From Seriola aureovittata (lineage: Eukaryota; Chordata; Actinopteri; Carangiformes; Carangidae): a stretch of 64,000 nt of DNA. Below are positions 47,741 through 59,775 of this stretch, piece after piece. The notes beneath the pieces are model-generated. The model did not search any database and was not told the origin of the DNA. It saw only the letters and a program-made list of their open reading frames with translations. The stretch's first letter is position 1; each line of letters opens with the position of its first letter. Where the stretch lies: contig NC_079364.1 of NCBI RefSeq assembly GCF_021018895.1, forward strand, positions 2,474,401 to 2,538,400, given 5' to 3'. Made by a program: the position numbers and the translations under genes.

Positions 47741-49294
47741 TATACATGAAGACACCGTGCCACGTATTATCATTAGCTTAACCTACTTAATCTCTTAAAG
47801 CTGAAGTTTTGTTTCAATCCCACTATTTGTCAAGGTGTGAAAACTGCTTCTTCTTAGACGAGTTATAAATGAATCCATGAAAATTGTGCTATTTTATAAA
47901 TCACTTTACTTTCATCATCATCTAAACATCATAATCAATACAAGTTGACTGAGGTGATTGGTGCTGTGGTGTACATGTAAATACTCAGTGTTGAAAAGAA
48001 GGCTGCTATGAAACTCAAACCCCTCTGACGTGTCTCAGGGAAGGACCCGTCGACATTTTAAATTTGCAGGAGCAATGTGATAACGGGAGGACTGGATTGC
48101 AGGAAGTGCAGACGGGACATTCACCATGTATCCGCGGTGTAAGGCTGACAGGAAGTGTTCATCTGAATTCACTCCATTGTTTTCACACGGGGAGTAAACA
48201 AAGACCAAGAGGCCACCTCGTGTTGATTGGAAGCGGCATCTGTGGAAGCCAGAGGTCGTCCGTCTTCTGTACCCGGACATGTGGCGAAAAACATCTTGGG
48301 AGGAGACTTTTAACATCACATATCATTAGACCTTAATTAGCAAATTGGGCTTTAGGGACCGCACGTTCCATCTGCCTCGGTTTGACATACCTCGTCCTTC
48401 ACATTTCATCGGGAAGAAGAAGAAAAAGAAGAAGAAGAAGAAAGTGGGAGTGGGTTGCCTCTCGCTGCATTACCCCATGGAATCAAGTTTAAGTGGCAGT
48501 TTGAGGTCTGCGAGCGTATTAATAATGCAATTTGTGTTAACGGGAGAACATCTGTCCCAGGTTGTTCTGTGGTTAAAGTGAATCCTGATCCTGTCTTTCA
48601 TCATTAGTAACGTTCACACGGAGCCTAATATTCTGAATATAATCAGTTTAAAACAGAATAACAGGTATCCATCTTCAGACAGCTGATCAAACACGTGCTA
48701 AAGAGTGGTAACCTGTTTTTTTAGGGGGGTAGGATTATTTGAATATTATTAAAAATTTAAATTTATTTAAAATTATTGTGAATTCAGTCTTGTGATGATA
48801 TGATAATATTGCATTATGTGTGCAAATGACTGATTCCAAGCTCTATTAAATTTGACCTTATCACGATGCTGCATTATACTGGTACTGGAAAAATGTTTGT
48901 AATGATGTAATGATCATTCAATTATCCTAATTAATTGTTGTCAGTCAGTTTCTTGTCGATGGACTGACAGATTAATCAGCTAATTATCCGTGTGTATGGA
49001 CACCACAGTACCGGACAAACCCCACAACCTGATGAGAAATATCCACAGACGAAAACATCAGATCTGTTTGTAACGTTCCTCAAATTAATAAAGAAACATA
49101 AAACGTCATTTCAAACATGTTTTCTGCATTTTTCACTTGCGCTCTTCTAATTACATCAACTTGCTGTGTTGTCTTCTTCCACAACGGTTTAATAGCACCC
49201 GAATGGAGAATCAGCTGATTATCTTGACCAACTAACTCCAAATATTTGCATAATAGTAGTTAAATTCAGTTAAAATTGTTTTTTATTTGAGTTT

Positions 49295-49560
49295 GGAGGA
49301 CATTATAAAGGGCATTTTTCACCATTTCCTCTCATTTTAACTTTTTTATGATAAATATAGAAGCTCAATGGTTTGTTTGGTGTCTTTACTTGAAAAGTGA
49401 CAAAATTTCTGCCGATTCATTAATCAAATAACCATTTCAGCTCTGAAAATACTCACTTTTGGTTGGCTGACGTGTGAGTTAAAAACTGTATAACAAGACG
49501 CCTCAATCACAGTGTACACCAAACACAGTTTAACTACCTGAGATGGGAATCTTTAAGATT
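49295..49560 (+). repeat. Dispersed repeat, member B of a pair
   Basis: Counterpart of 46310-46640 in the same orientation, about 3 kb away and clearly diverged, so not a recent duplication. Confidence 0.65.
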
Positions 49561-51540
49561 TTAATGGTACTACAACTTTAATCGATTAAAATTTGTGCTA
49601 ATTGTGGAAGGAAACCAAATCAGACTAAGCTGTGTGTCTTGTGTTATCCTCAGAAGGCTCAATGTGTCTTTATAAATAAAATAAAAATAAACTCCCATTA
49701 GCAGCAGCAGCACAGAACATTTCTCAAAATATCTGTATCAGTGTATGACATCTGGACGTTTCAAATCTTTTTCCTGCTGAAGTTTTCCTCGCAGCGCGAA
49801 ACACCCGGCTCGTCTCGCTCCACTTTGCCGCCGCTCTGCTCTGTTCGGCGTTGCGTCATCGCGAGCAGCGGCGGAGAAACTGTTCCCTCCACCTAGTAGT
49901 GCTCAGTGGGCCCACAACCATCACAGTGTCTGCTCATGTTGAACAAAATGGACAGAGGAGTATCTAAAGGCTTATCACTGGCATTGTATTACCCACAATT
50001 CCTTTTGCCTGTGCTATGCTCATCTCTCTCGCTCCTGATCCACATTTGGCATGGCTGGATGGTCATTTTGCCAGAGGAGAATTGGAAGAGATTGTGTGCA
50101 GCCCTTCAGTATGTTCTCCCTTCAAGTCCTTGGATGTTTCGCTGGAGCAGAGAAGCAGCTAAGCAACAGTCTAGAGAGCAGTAATTGCTTCCTGGTGATG
50201 AGATGAATTGACACTCACTTGGCCGCGGCGCTGTTTATTTCCCCGTCTGCCCTCTCCACCGAACGTAGAAGCCAAGTCAGGAGTGTGCGCGACTGAAATG
50301 CATCACCTCTTTCTTGAATTAATACAATATATGGTTCTGTGACTGTGCGAACGTCCACTACGCTATTCAAATTGATACAGGATCGTCCATCCAAAGTGAA
50401 GGAGAGTGGTTTCTCCTCGGCTAACGCACTCTTTGATGGGTATCTCTTACCATCATGCTCCAGTGCATCTGAGCGTTTCTTGCCTCCAGACGCAGTGAAG
50501 AGTGAAGAACACATCCTGCAGAACTGACAGGGTTTATTCTTTTTACTGTCAGAGCTATTTGTAAAACAACTATTCTTTGGTGATAATTCTTTGAATATTA
50601 AACATGTGCACTTCTGTTTTTTATTTGTTTTTGAAATCTCTGCCAGATGGTTTCATTCTGCACAATGAAAGCTGAACACAGGTAACACCAAAATAGACTG
50701 ACAGCTTCTTTTGGGGGGGGGGGGGGGGTGGAGGCTGCAGGTTGGGCAGGAGGGTGGGGGTAGGGATAAGTTCTTCTAAACATTTCTATAACATTACCTT
50801 CACAGCTTGGCATTCATCTGCTTAGTTGACTCGTCATGTCTGCGGCTTCACCGCAATAAATTCATTAGCAGACAGAAGCTGAAATGAAATAAACGTCTTT
50901 TTCTGCTTCATCAGTAAGATTCAAACTGAGCGTGAGTTACGTAAGCTCTGCTAAATTTATCAATGCTCATTTTATGCAAAGCCTGAGCTCCCAGGCGCAG
51001 ACTGTGTGATGTTCAGAATGGGAGGAAGGCTTTTGTTTCCCTGCGAGCCTTTTTTTTTTTTTTTCTTTTTCTATTTTTGTGCCTGGAAAAAACAAGATTT
51101 TTAAAAAGGTCGCGCTAATTTTAGCCGTGTTTTCTTGAAGGGAAGGGAGATGTGTGGCGCACAGACAATCAAAGCAGACTTCAGTCAGTTTACAGCTGCG
51201 GTGGCACAGGGGATTACAGTCGAGAGTGAATGGCAGGCACATGCTACTTCTGCATATGCTGCTTTCTTCAGTCACTCTCACTGTCATCTTGTGTGTGTGT
51301 GTGTGTGTGTGTGTGTCTGTGTGAGGCAGAGACGGAGATTGAGAGTGTGTTTTTCCGGTGTGTACCTTGAAGGAAAAAGGTGTTTTGATTGTGTAGGAAT
51401 CTCTCTGAGTCTCTCTGTTCCGCTTCATTCACGGTGGAAAAAAGTCTGAGTTGTCGGATTCAAACGTGGAGAGTCCCAGATCTCACACAGGATCTTTGTA
51501 GTCAAACAAGGCGGTTTCCCTGCTTTTTGATACGCTGTCT

Positions 51541-51578
51541 CCTCTTCCTCCTCCTCCTCCTCCTCCTCCTCCTCCTCC
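51541..51578 (+). repeat. (TCC)n trinucleotide tract
   Basis: About 12 units, followed closely by an (AC)n at 51584-51604. Confidence 0.93.
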
Positions 51579-51884
51579 GTTTAAACACACACACACACAC
51601 ACACTTGTCTTACTACACTTCTGACGACCTCCGCTGACAACAGTCACCTCCTTGAACAGTAACCTTAAACCCCTGTCTATTCCTAATTCCATGCTTTAAT
51701 CCCCATCCAAACCTGAACTTAATCCTAATTCTTGGCAGGTTATTTTCCATTTCCTGCGTTAGACTTTGAGACTTTATATTTGTCACTCGTGTGGGGTTTG
51801 TTTTTATCCGTCTATTTATATCACAGTGGGCAAGAGGTGAGGTGAACTGTGGTCTATCACAGGCAGATTTGGATTTTCCGATTC

Positions 51885-52005
51885 ACTTAAGCTGCATGTT
51901 TTTGCAGTGTTAGTGGAAACACAGGGAGAACATGCAAATTCCTCACAAACTCGAACCCTTGACTTTCATGTTTGGGTGTAACTCAAATCACTGTGTCATC
52001 TCTAG
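51885..52005 (+). mobile_element. Degenerate non-LTR retrotransposon-like repeat
   Basis: GGAAACACAGGGAGAACATG then CAAATTC and CTCGAACCCTTGACTTT follow the order of a widespread fish repeat (GGGGAGAACATGCAAACTCC ... GAACCCAGGACC). Degenerate, with open boundaries. Confidence 0.45.
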
Positions 52006-52149
52006 TTTTTCTATTTTAAATCAAAAATACAAAATAAGACATTTTTCATTCAACAGGCAATTAATTTAATAATAAAACAGGTTATGGAGTGATTCTCGTT
52101 TCTGTACTTTGTTATAATAATTTGGTTCAAACAGAGAACAGACGTCATT

Positions 52150-52384
52150 GCATCCACCGATACCGATCATAGATGAGTGATATCAGCCAATACCGATCAT
52201 TTTTGTCATGTATTGCAGATGTTGTACGTTACATTACGTCTCTCACACCTTTGTAAAAGTTCCACACTGTCGACATCTCAGCCGCAGACAGCAGAGTATT
52301 AACCAGGTAATCGTGACTAGAAGCATTAATTCACATCTACTGATCACGTATTTGTAATGAAAATCAAGACGATCAATCCCTAAT
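52150..52384 (-). mobile_element. Degenerate relative of the TAGGGATCGACCG hAT element
   Basis: The minus strand starts TTAGGGATTGATCG, and the other end has two copies of CCGATACCGATCAT-type sequence, echoing the sub-terminal ATCGGTATCGG of the 35247-37010 element. Short and strongly diverged. Confidence 0.4.
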
Positions 52385-53170
52385 TGCTAGGCCTCTACAG
52401 TAAAACTGCAAAGTATTTGCTTCCATTAGTCCAAAATGTATTATCCTTTGAGGTACAGGTTACAGGGCAGGGAAGCAAGAATAAAATATCAAAATAATAT
52501 CAGAATCCATCTACAGTCACTCAGCCCTGCAGAAAATACATTTATTCTGCAGAAATCCTGCAGGATATCGTTTAGACGACGTGAGGAAAGTGTTCAACAA
52601 AGGTTGAAATCATATTTATCATATTGAAGTGGTTTTAGTCCTCAGACCATGAGAGCAATGTTTACACTTGATGGTGCTTTAAAGTCTGGCTCTCGCGTTA
52701 TTCGGTGGAACCCTTACAGTAAATTTTACTGCTGTTGACATTTCTTTCTCTCACCTTTACGCATGGTTTCATTGAAATCCCACACACCACGAAAAGAAAT
52801 GCCTTTCTCGCAACAATTCAATGACTCACCTCCCATTTACGAAGCCCACATCCATCCACCCTGATAGTACTACAGCCGAGTCTCACATATGTAGCTCTGC
52901 CTGTTTCCCTTCAGCCCGACTGATCTGTGTGTTTCATATGATTCGCAGCAGCACGCATCATTAGACATTTGCAACACGATCGGCTTTCCCACGTTCAAAA
53001 TGGAGGAGGAGAGCCGTGCAGCGAGGAGCCGCTGGATCCTGATCAAGCCTCTATGCTAGGGATGTGTTTTTGCTACAGACCACACTGCCTGTTACCATGA
53101 CAACAAACAGAAATTTCCCTTCATACACTTCACCCAAGTGCTTTTCAACACTAAAACCATCCTCCCCTCC

Positions 53171-53195
53171 TCACTCTCTCTCTCTCTCTCTCTCT

Positions 53196-53232
<37 letters not shown>

Positions 53233-53236
53233 CCTC

Positions 53237-53302
<66 letters not shown>

Positions 53303-53319
53303 CCTCTCTCCCCACTCCT
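53171..53319 (+). repeat. (TC)n compound microsatellite
   Basis: 150 bp of CT repeat with CCC interruptions; a homopyrimidine strand capable of triplex (H-DNA) structure. The poly Ser-Leu frames over it are artefacts. Confidence 0.95.
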
Positions 53320-56300
53320 CCTCCCCCCTTGAAGTTACTACCCGCTTCTCTTCTCCCAGCCTTCTCGGGAGTTTGGGGAATACACTTCAATTGATCTCCT
53401 GCAGATGAGCGGAGCGAGAACTGATCACATGACTAATTCAGATGTCAGCAAGATCCCTGCCTCGTTTCCCCTCTGTTTTCAATTTGAGAACGAGAGACTC
53501 AACGAGAAACAAAATGAACTGAGCCGCTAATCACAAACACGTCGCAGCGGAGAGGCGCTCGGCGGCGACCCGACTGTGAGAGCGCCGCGGGTTATCATGC
53601 ATCACGGTCTGAGGAAGCTGTGTGGGGGAAACGCTCCGTCTGGCCTGCGGTGGAGAAGGACACACTCAGTCACCTGCTTGGGCTCTTCCACCACATTTTT
53701 TCTTTATCTTTTTTTTTTTTTTTTTTTAGTCTCTAAACAGAAATAGACTCTCCTCCACCTTACCTTGGAGACAGCGGTGACGATTGGCAGCGAGGATACA
53801 CTTACACGCCGTGGGAGGCCCTGACACCGAGATACCAGGCCAGCTGAGTACAGACGCCAGGCCAGACCTGGGCCTGTTTTGGACACTTTGCCCCTTTGAC
53901 CTCCATCCGTCACACCTTGAAGTGTCAGAGATGGATGAAGATCTGTCAGAGGTTCTATTCTTGGAGGAGTGCAGTGCTGAGATTTGACATTTTGACAATG
54001 CCTGGCACTTTCTGTCTTTTAAAAAATATTGAACGCCAAAAAAAAAAACAAGTGTACAGCAAAAAAAAAAAAAAACAAAACAAAAAACATCACAAATATT
54101 TGGATTAAACAGTTCCTTTTAAACCTAAAAACATGTCTGACAGTATCCATTTCCTCACTGACTGTAAGAAAGCTGCGAGAAGAGAAACACATTTGGATTG
54201 AATTCACACTTAGGACAGTCTTATCAGATTAATAACACTGTTCCTGACAACCAGAACTGTGATTTCTTCTCACTTTGTGTGCAGAAAGATTTGAAACCTA
54301 ACAAGCTGCTTAAGCCTCCCGACTTCAAAGCAGCTGTTGGGCTGTGAGATAAATCCAATGGAAATCACTGATGGTTTGATGTGAGTTGCTTGATTTGGGA
54401 TTGCACTGCTGTTTCTTGCCTCCTTCTTCTTCCAGCTCGTTTTTTCCCTCTCACTGTCCCTGAGAATCGATCTTATGCTGCAGTTTGTTGGGATGTTTGC
54501 ATTTAGTGGATTTAGTAGATCTATTTTTACATTGTTCGATCCATTTATCCACGTCTCTTTGTCAATCTCTATTTCTATCCTGTAAATTCATCATCGCAGA
54601 CGTAGATAAATATTACAGCAATTGTAAAACGCTACACGTATCCTTGACGACACATCTATCCACTGTCATTGACTGTCAAATTTAATAAATTGAGAGTGAA
54701 AGGAGGGATGCCAGGGGAGTAAGTCCAAGGTCAGCGCCACTGGATCTAAGTGCAGAAGCTGGTAAATGTTCCCCTGGGGAGGTCACTGGCCTGAGTCATG
54801 CTGAATTTGTCTGGCAGAAGGCCTACTGACATTTCCAGGATGTAAAAGAACAGTTTGTCTATGGCAGCAAACACAATTGTTGCTGACAACTTTTCCGTCC
54901 GCAGCCCTGCGACAGGCCTGTTGTTTGTGAAGGAGCGGGGCAGGTACCTTTTGGGACTTTGGGCCGATCGGGTTTCAGGGGACGGGCGGCAGCGGTGGCG
55001 GCGTTGGGTTTCCATGCAGAGGGGAAACGGCGAACGCCAAATTCAACGGCATGAATGTATGAGAGCAGCCTCTGAGTATGTGCCGAGATATTGTTCCCTG
55101 TCAGGTGTCGTTTTACACCTCTGAGTGATGGGGTCTTTTCCTACAGTAGCAGACACTGACAGAAGCAACAGAAGCTGTGACAAGTGTGAAGCTGAGACTT
55201 TGCTGTGGCAGCACTCTGACTTGTTTTCCTCTGTATGCATGTTTTGCATTTATAATTAAACTAAGAATATGATGCTTCTGCTGCAGCTCAGATACACTGC
55301 AAAAATGTTAACCTTTGTTTTCAAGTTGAATCAACATGATTCTTTTCACAGAAACAGATTTTTTAAACATGCAGCACTGTATTTTCATATTCCCACAATG
55401 TACAAACTGTTACCTTTTAATCAAAAGTGCAGTTTTGAGGTTCCACTTCCTGAACTTGCCCCTAATCACTAATTCTAAATAATACAAGTGTGGAAACATA
55501 ACAGTGGTTATAATGCAAGAACACACATAAAACTAGAATTATCTCTAATACAAGATATTTAATGCAAATAAGAAATAACACTTTGCTCATAATCCAAAAT
55601 AAAAATCTTAAACTGTAAGAGCAAATGAATGATTTTAGACTGTTAGCATTAAAATAGCATTGATGTACTTTTTGTTTGTGGAGAAAATCCAACACGTAAC
55701 AAATGTTTTGCAACTACCTCAGACTGACTCATCTGTTCATATTCATAGTTTATGTTTTTTTGAAGGTACAACAACAGGAGCAAAACAGCAAATGACATGT
55801 TCTACATCACTGCTTCTTCAGGTTCAGTCACAATGACGAAGCAGTCATCCGAATGAGTTGGTCTGGGTGTGTGGCGAGCATTTACTGCTTGTTAGTGTTT
55901 GCGGCTGCTTCGAGCGTGCGTGCCTCTGCGATTGTGTCGGATAGACCTTGTGTACCTTGTCTCGTTTTATGGAGACGGCTCTAAAGGGTGAGCTACTATA
56001 TATATCTTCAACGCTGGTCTAATTTTCTTCACCGTGACCTGATCCGGGCGTCATTCATCGACCTTTCAGGGTCGCTGTCATGCACAAACAAACTTATGAC
56101 AAACTCCTTTTTAGTTTCTCAAAGGTTTCTGGAGCATTAAAAATAATAAATAATGTTGAGTATTTGTTGCTTCTCTCTGGTCTGTGGAGATTTTGTTGAA
56201 GGTGAATAGATTGCATCCTCACAGGACTGTGTGTGTTTTGCAGCGAGGAGGCAAAGCACAAGCCGGCTGCGGTGTGTGTGTCCATCACCGGCTTGATGGA

Positions 56301-58184
56301 TGAACTGGTGCTTGTCCAAGAGTCAAGTAATTGCACACAACGGACCCATTTAAAATATTTAAACAGTGTTGAACATGAATGGCTCAGGCGTCGAGTTTCA
56401 AAAGCAACCACCGTAAAAGGCCACTGTGGATGAAAATGCTCTGTCACTGGGATACTCAGCCTCTGCTGACAGAGCTGATTCTGACTGAGGGACACAAGTG
56501 ATGTACATAAACATCTCCCCACAGTTCAACTCACAGCAAACAGAACTGTTGCAGTGAGGGCGGCAGATATGCTGAGCTTTAACAAATTAGCTTCTCTATA
56601 TGCAGGCACCAAGGACTGGACTGCATGACATTACAAATATTTACACTTTTGAATGAAACGATGTTTAATGTACTGTATAGTTCTTAATGAATGAATGAAA
56701 TGAATCTTGCTGCTTTTGCTGTCGTGCTTGGTCGATCAAAAGGATGATCAAATTTTTATCTGAGAAGCCACTACTTGACCATAGAGGAGAATAATCTGCT
56801 TCACTCTGTTTTTTTATTTATTTATTTTTTAGATTTTTCACACCATGGTCACACCTGTGTAAAGAAGCAAGGAATAAGAGTATTCCTAAGAGTATAACAA
56901 GTTCCCTCTTTTATGAAGACTCAATTTGGCTGCTAATAAGGCTGCTGATACCAGCTTCGCTTAAAGGTTAAACATTGTTGGATCTTTTATTTGAGAAGGT
57001 ATGAAAGTCCTGTGACTGGACCAAATTTCTCAGCTATTTTATGTATTGTGCTCTTTCTACCAACACTGCTGTTACTTACACAGTCGAAAGGAAAGCATTT
57101 GAATAGTGAGTGAAAGCAGTAGAGCTGCCGTCTTACTTTAACCCGTCAGTTGAGAAGCCCTTCAGTTTTTTTTTTTTTTGTTAGCTAAGTCATTGGACAC
57201 TGAGCAACGCAGGAACTACAGGTGCGACTTGTTTTTCTTTGCTGCTCTGATGTTCTCAGCACAGTTTATGAGTTGCTCATTGTCAGACAGTACAGTCAGC
57301 AGCCAATCAGGAGATAGGAAATCTTTATTTTTCACATCACACATGAAAAAGGCCTTAAAGGGGTAATCTGTAAGAATTGGCCAACTGTTAAATTGATACT
57401 CCAAACAAATAGGGCACAGCATATTACCTCTCCCTGCCCCTGTGCCACGGTCAGACTGGCCTTTGGGCATACAGGGACAAATCCAAAAAACTTTTTTATC
57501 ATCCCGCTTTGTGTGCCTATCATTCGGGGTGCACAACACAGGTTTATAGCCGACTACAGGTACTACTTCTTCATTCTCTCATGGTAAACTGAGGGTAGAC
57601 TGGATACTACAGTGACTCACTATCAGCTCTTGAAGGTACAAAGTTGTATTGCGAAACAGGACGGGCCCGGGGCTAGCTCGTTAGCATGCTAACTTCAGTA
57701 TCTCATCACTATACATGCTCATCTTTGACATGTCATCAAAACTGTTATTTCTTCAGGTTCATTTGATAATCTTTGCACATTTTTGAATGTTTTAAACTAG
57801 GTTTTGGTGGACTCTGTTTCTCAAAGAGGTTTTGAGTATTAATAAAAACAAAAATGTGCACAGATGAATTAGTACAGACTTACTATGCAGGCTTATAAGT
57901 GAGATGCCATTAAAACTAGATTCATGTATGACAGCAAAATCTAAACAAGTTCACCCCTGACAAAAAAGCACATCTTCAAACACTTGTTTTCTGAATTTTT
58001 ATTGAATATATTATATTTTTCTTTAATCAACATTGCACATATTCCATTTTCAATCACATCTCATATTGCTGTCTACAAAATGTTATGAATGTAGAAAATC
58101 CAGAAGTTGGAAGGTTTACCAAAAAATAAAAGAAAGAAGAAAACAACAAAGGAGAATTAAGGTAAGAAGTGACAAGCTCCAAAG

Positions 58185-58188
<4 letters not shown>

Positions 58189-58222
<34 letters not shown>
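58189..58222 (+). repeat. (AG)17 microsatellite
   Basis: Pure AG run. Confidence 0.95.
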
Positions 58223-58225
<3 letters not shown>

Positions 58226-59519
58226 TAGAGAAGGAGAGGAGCACCCTTAGGAAAAAAATACAAACATACCTTGGGTTAAGATGCATTTTTCTCAAAACAA
58301 AGCATCATGCAGAATAAAAGCAAGGCTGGCCAAAACCTCACATGGATAATTCTCAACACCTGAACTGTAGAAATATTATACATGTTCATTAATAGTTACT
58401 GTCAGTTTTCCTTTTGTTGATTGATAAACGATTTCCCTCCTTTTTTCTTATGAGTCAAGACAAGGCAGTGGCAAGTGAACAGTTTGAATATTAAACATAC
58501 ACGTAACGTGAAGCAGTAACATTAAAACAACCACCATTGTCCCAAGAGCAAAGCTTTTAGCCACCGCAGCAACATCTATGCTGGCTGCATGGAGATAGTT
58601 TACCTCTCTGCAGGTGAGATGATGGTGAGAATCATAATGACTAATGTAGATTGACTTGCACCGTAACGTCCGTGTAATAAATGCGACCGTGGCCTCGGCT
58701 GACTGAATCGCACCAGCTTGCATAGACACCTGAATATCGTGGGTTTTGAATCCCATCCTTGTTCTGTTTAATTCACATCTAAGTGTATTCTTCATCTGTG
58801 TGTTCTTGTCTGTTTTGTGGCCGTCCCTCATCAAGCTCTTGTGGTCGTGAAGTTGAGAAACCACAACAAGAACAATCCACCGCCAATTAACAGCTCAAGA
58901 TTTAAATGCAGATTATATCGTAGATTTATGAATCGGAGACATCTTGTGAAAAATAAAAAAGGCAATTTACATTAGTCACAATAGTCAGAATTAAACATGC
59001 TCAATGATTCTTGGCCCATAAACTTTGAAGGCTTGTTGTGGGGGAAAATATGCCATGCCGCACATGACAAAAGATCTGCTACAACTACCAACTGTCACTA
59101 GAGTAATTGGTCTATAACAGGCTAAAGTACACAGCCTCTATTTGTGCTCTGCGCTTCTAAAAAAGAGCGTTTGCATCATTACCAGCAGGCTGTTAATTCA
59201 AGAGTTACGGCGGCCCTGCAGAGCTCAGTGCACTGCAGTTAAAGAAACAAATGAAGCAAACAACTCCACCAATTTGATCTTGCACATAGAAACAGAACAG
59301 AACACAACCAACAATCTTTGTTGTCAAATTGGTGAAAGTGTTTTCTTCATTTGCTTGTTTTTTTTGTTGTTGTTGTCTATGTACATGTTTAGCTGCAGTG
59401 CGTTTATCTCACAGCGCTTCGAGCACTTAACTTTTATTACTTGTTTATTACCTGCCACGTCACAGAGCAGACATTACATAGTAATACTCTAAAATCCCTG
59501 TTGTTTTCCATTGTGATTG

Positions 59520-59775
59520 TTTTCATTGCTGAGTAATCTGCTAGTTATTTTGTTGATTAATCAATTAATGTCCAAGGATATTTATTCAAGTTGCTTGTTT
59601 TATTCGGCGGCCCATAACTCAAATATTCAGTTTTCTATCATATGCGGCAAATTGAAAACGTCAAACCACGTTTTTAGAAGCTGGAACCAGAGGATGTTTT
59701 GTCAGTTTTGCTCGAAAAAGAAGAGACTAAAACCATTATCAAAAGAGTTGCCAATTAATTTTCTGTCAATCAACA
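59520..59775 (+). mobile_element. GCTGCAACTAACGATTA-type fish MITE, diverged
   Basis: CTAGTTATTTTGTTGATTAA, CCCATAACTCAAATATTCAG, GAAGCTGGAACCAGAGGATG and a GCCAATTAATTTTCTGTCAA end keep the family order. The outer inverted ends are eroded. Confidence 0.55.

Larger units (their letters stand above)
47745..52145. other. Intergenic; unique blocks, one CpG-rich patch, simple repeats
   Basis: No gene supported. 49790-49885 is CpG-rich with GCGTCATCGCG (CRE-like). 50215-50525 is unique with long frames on both strands but no recognisable domain or splice context. Simple repeats include G runs at 50705-50718, (TCC)n at 51541-51578 and (GT)n at 51290-51316. Confidence 0.45.
52390..59515. other. Intergenic; unique sequence with candidate regulatory blocks
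   Basis: No gene recognised. 53530-53660 is relatively CpG-rich. 54720-55030 is unique and contains the palindromic ACAATTGT (54873-54880), a paired SOX-type site. (AG)17 lies at 58189-58222. Confidence 0.45.

Noticed and set aside
46000..49560. CRISPR-like or satellite array
   Set aside because: The repeats here are two diverged transposon copies, not regularly spaced units.
50215..50527. Overlapping frames of 99 (minus) and 62 (plus) residues
   Set aside because: No recognisable family or splice bounds. The length is possible by chance in GC-balanced sequence, so it was kept only as a unique block.
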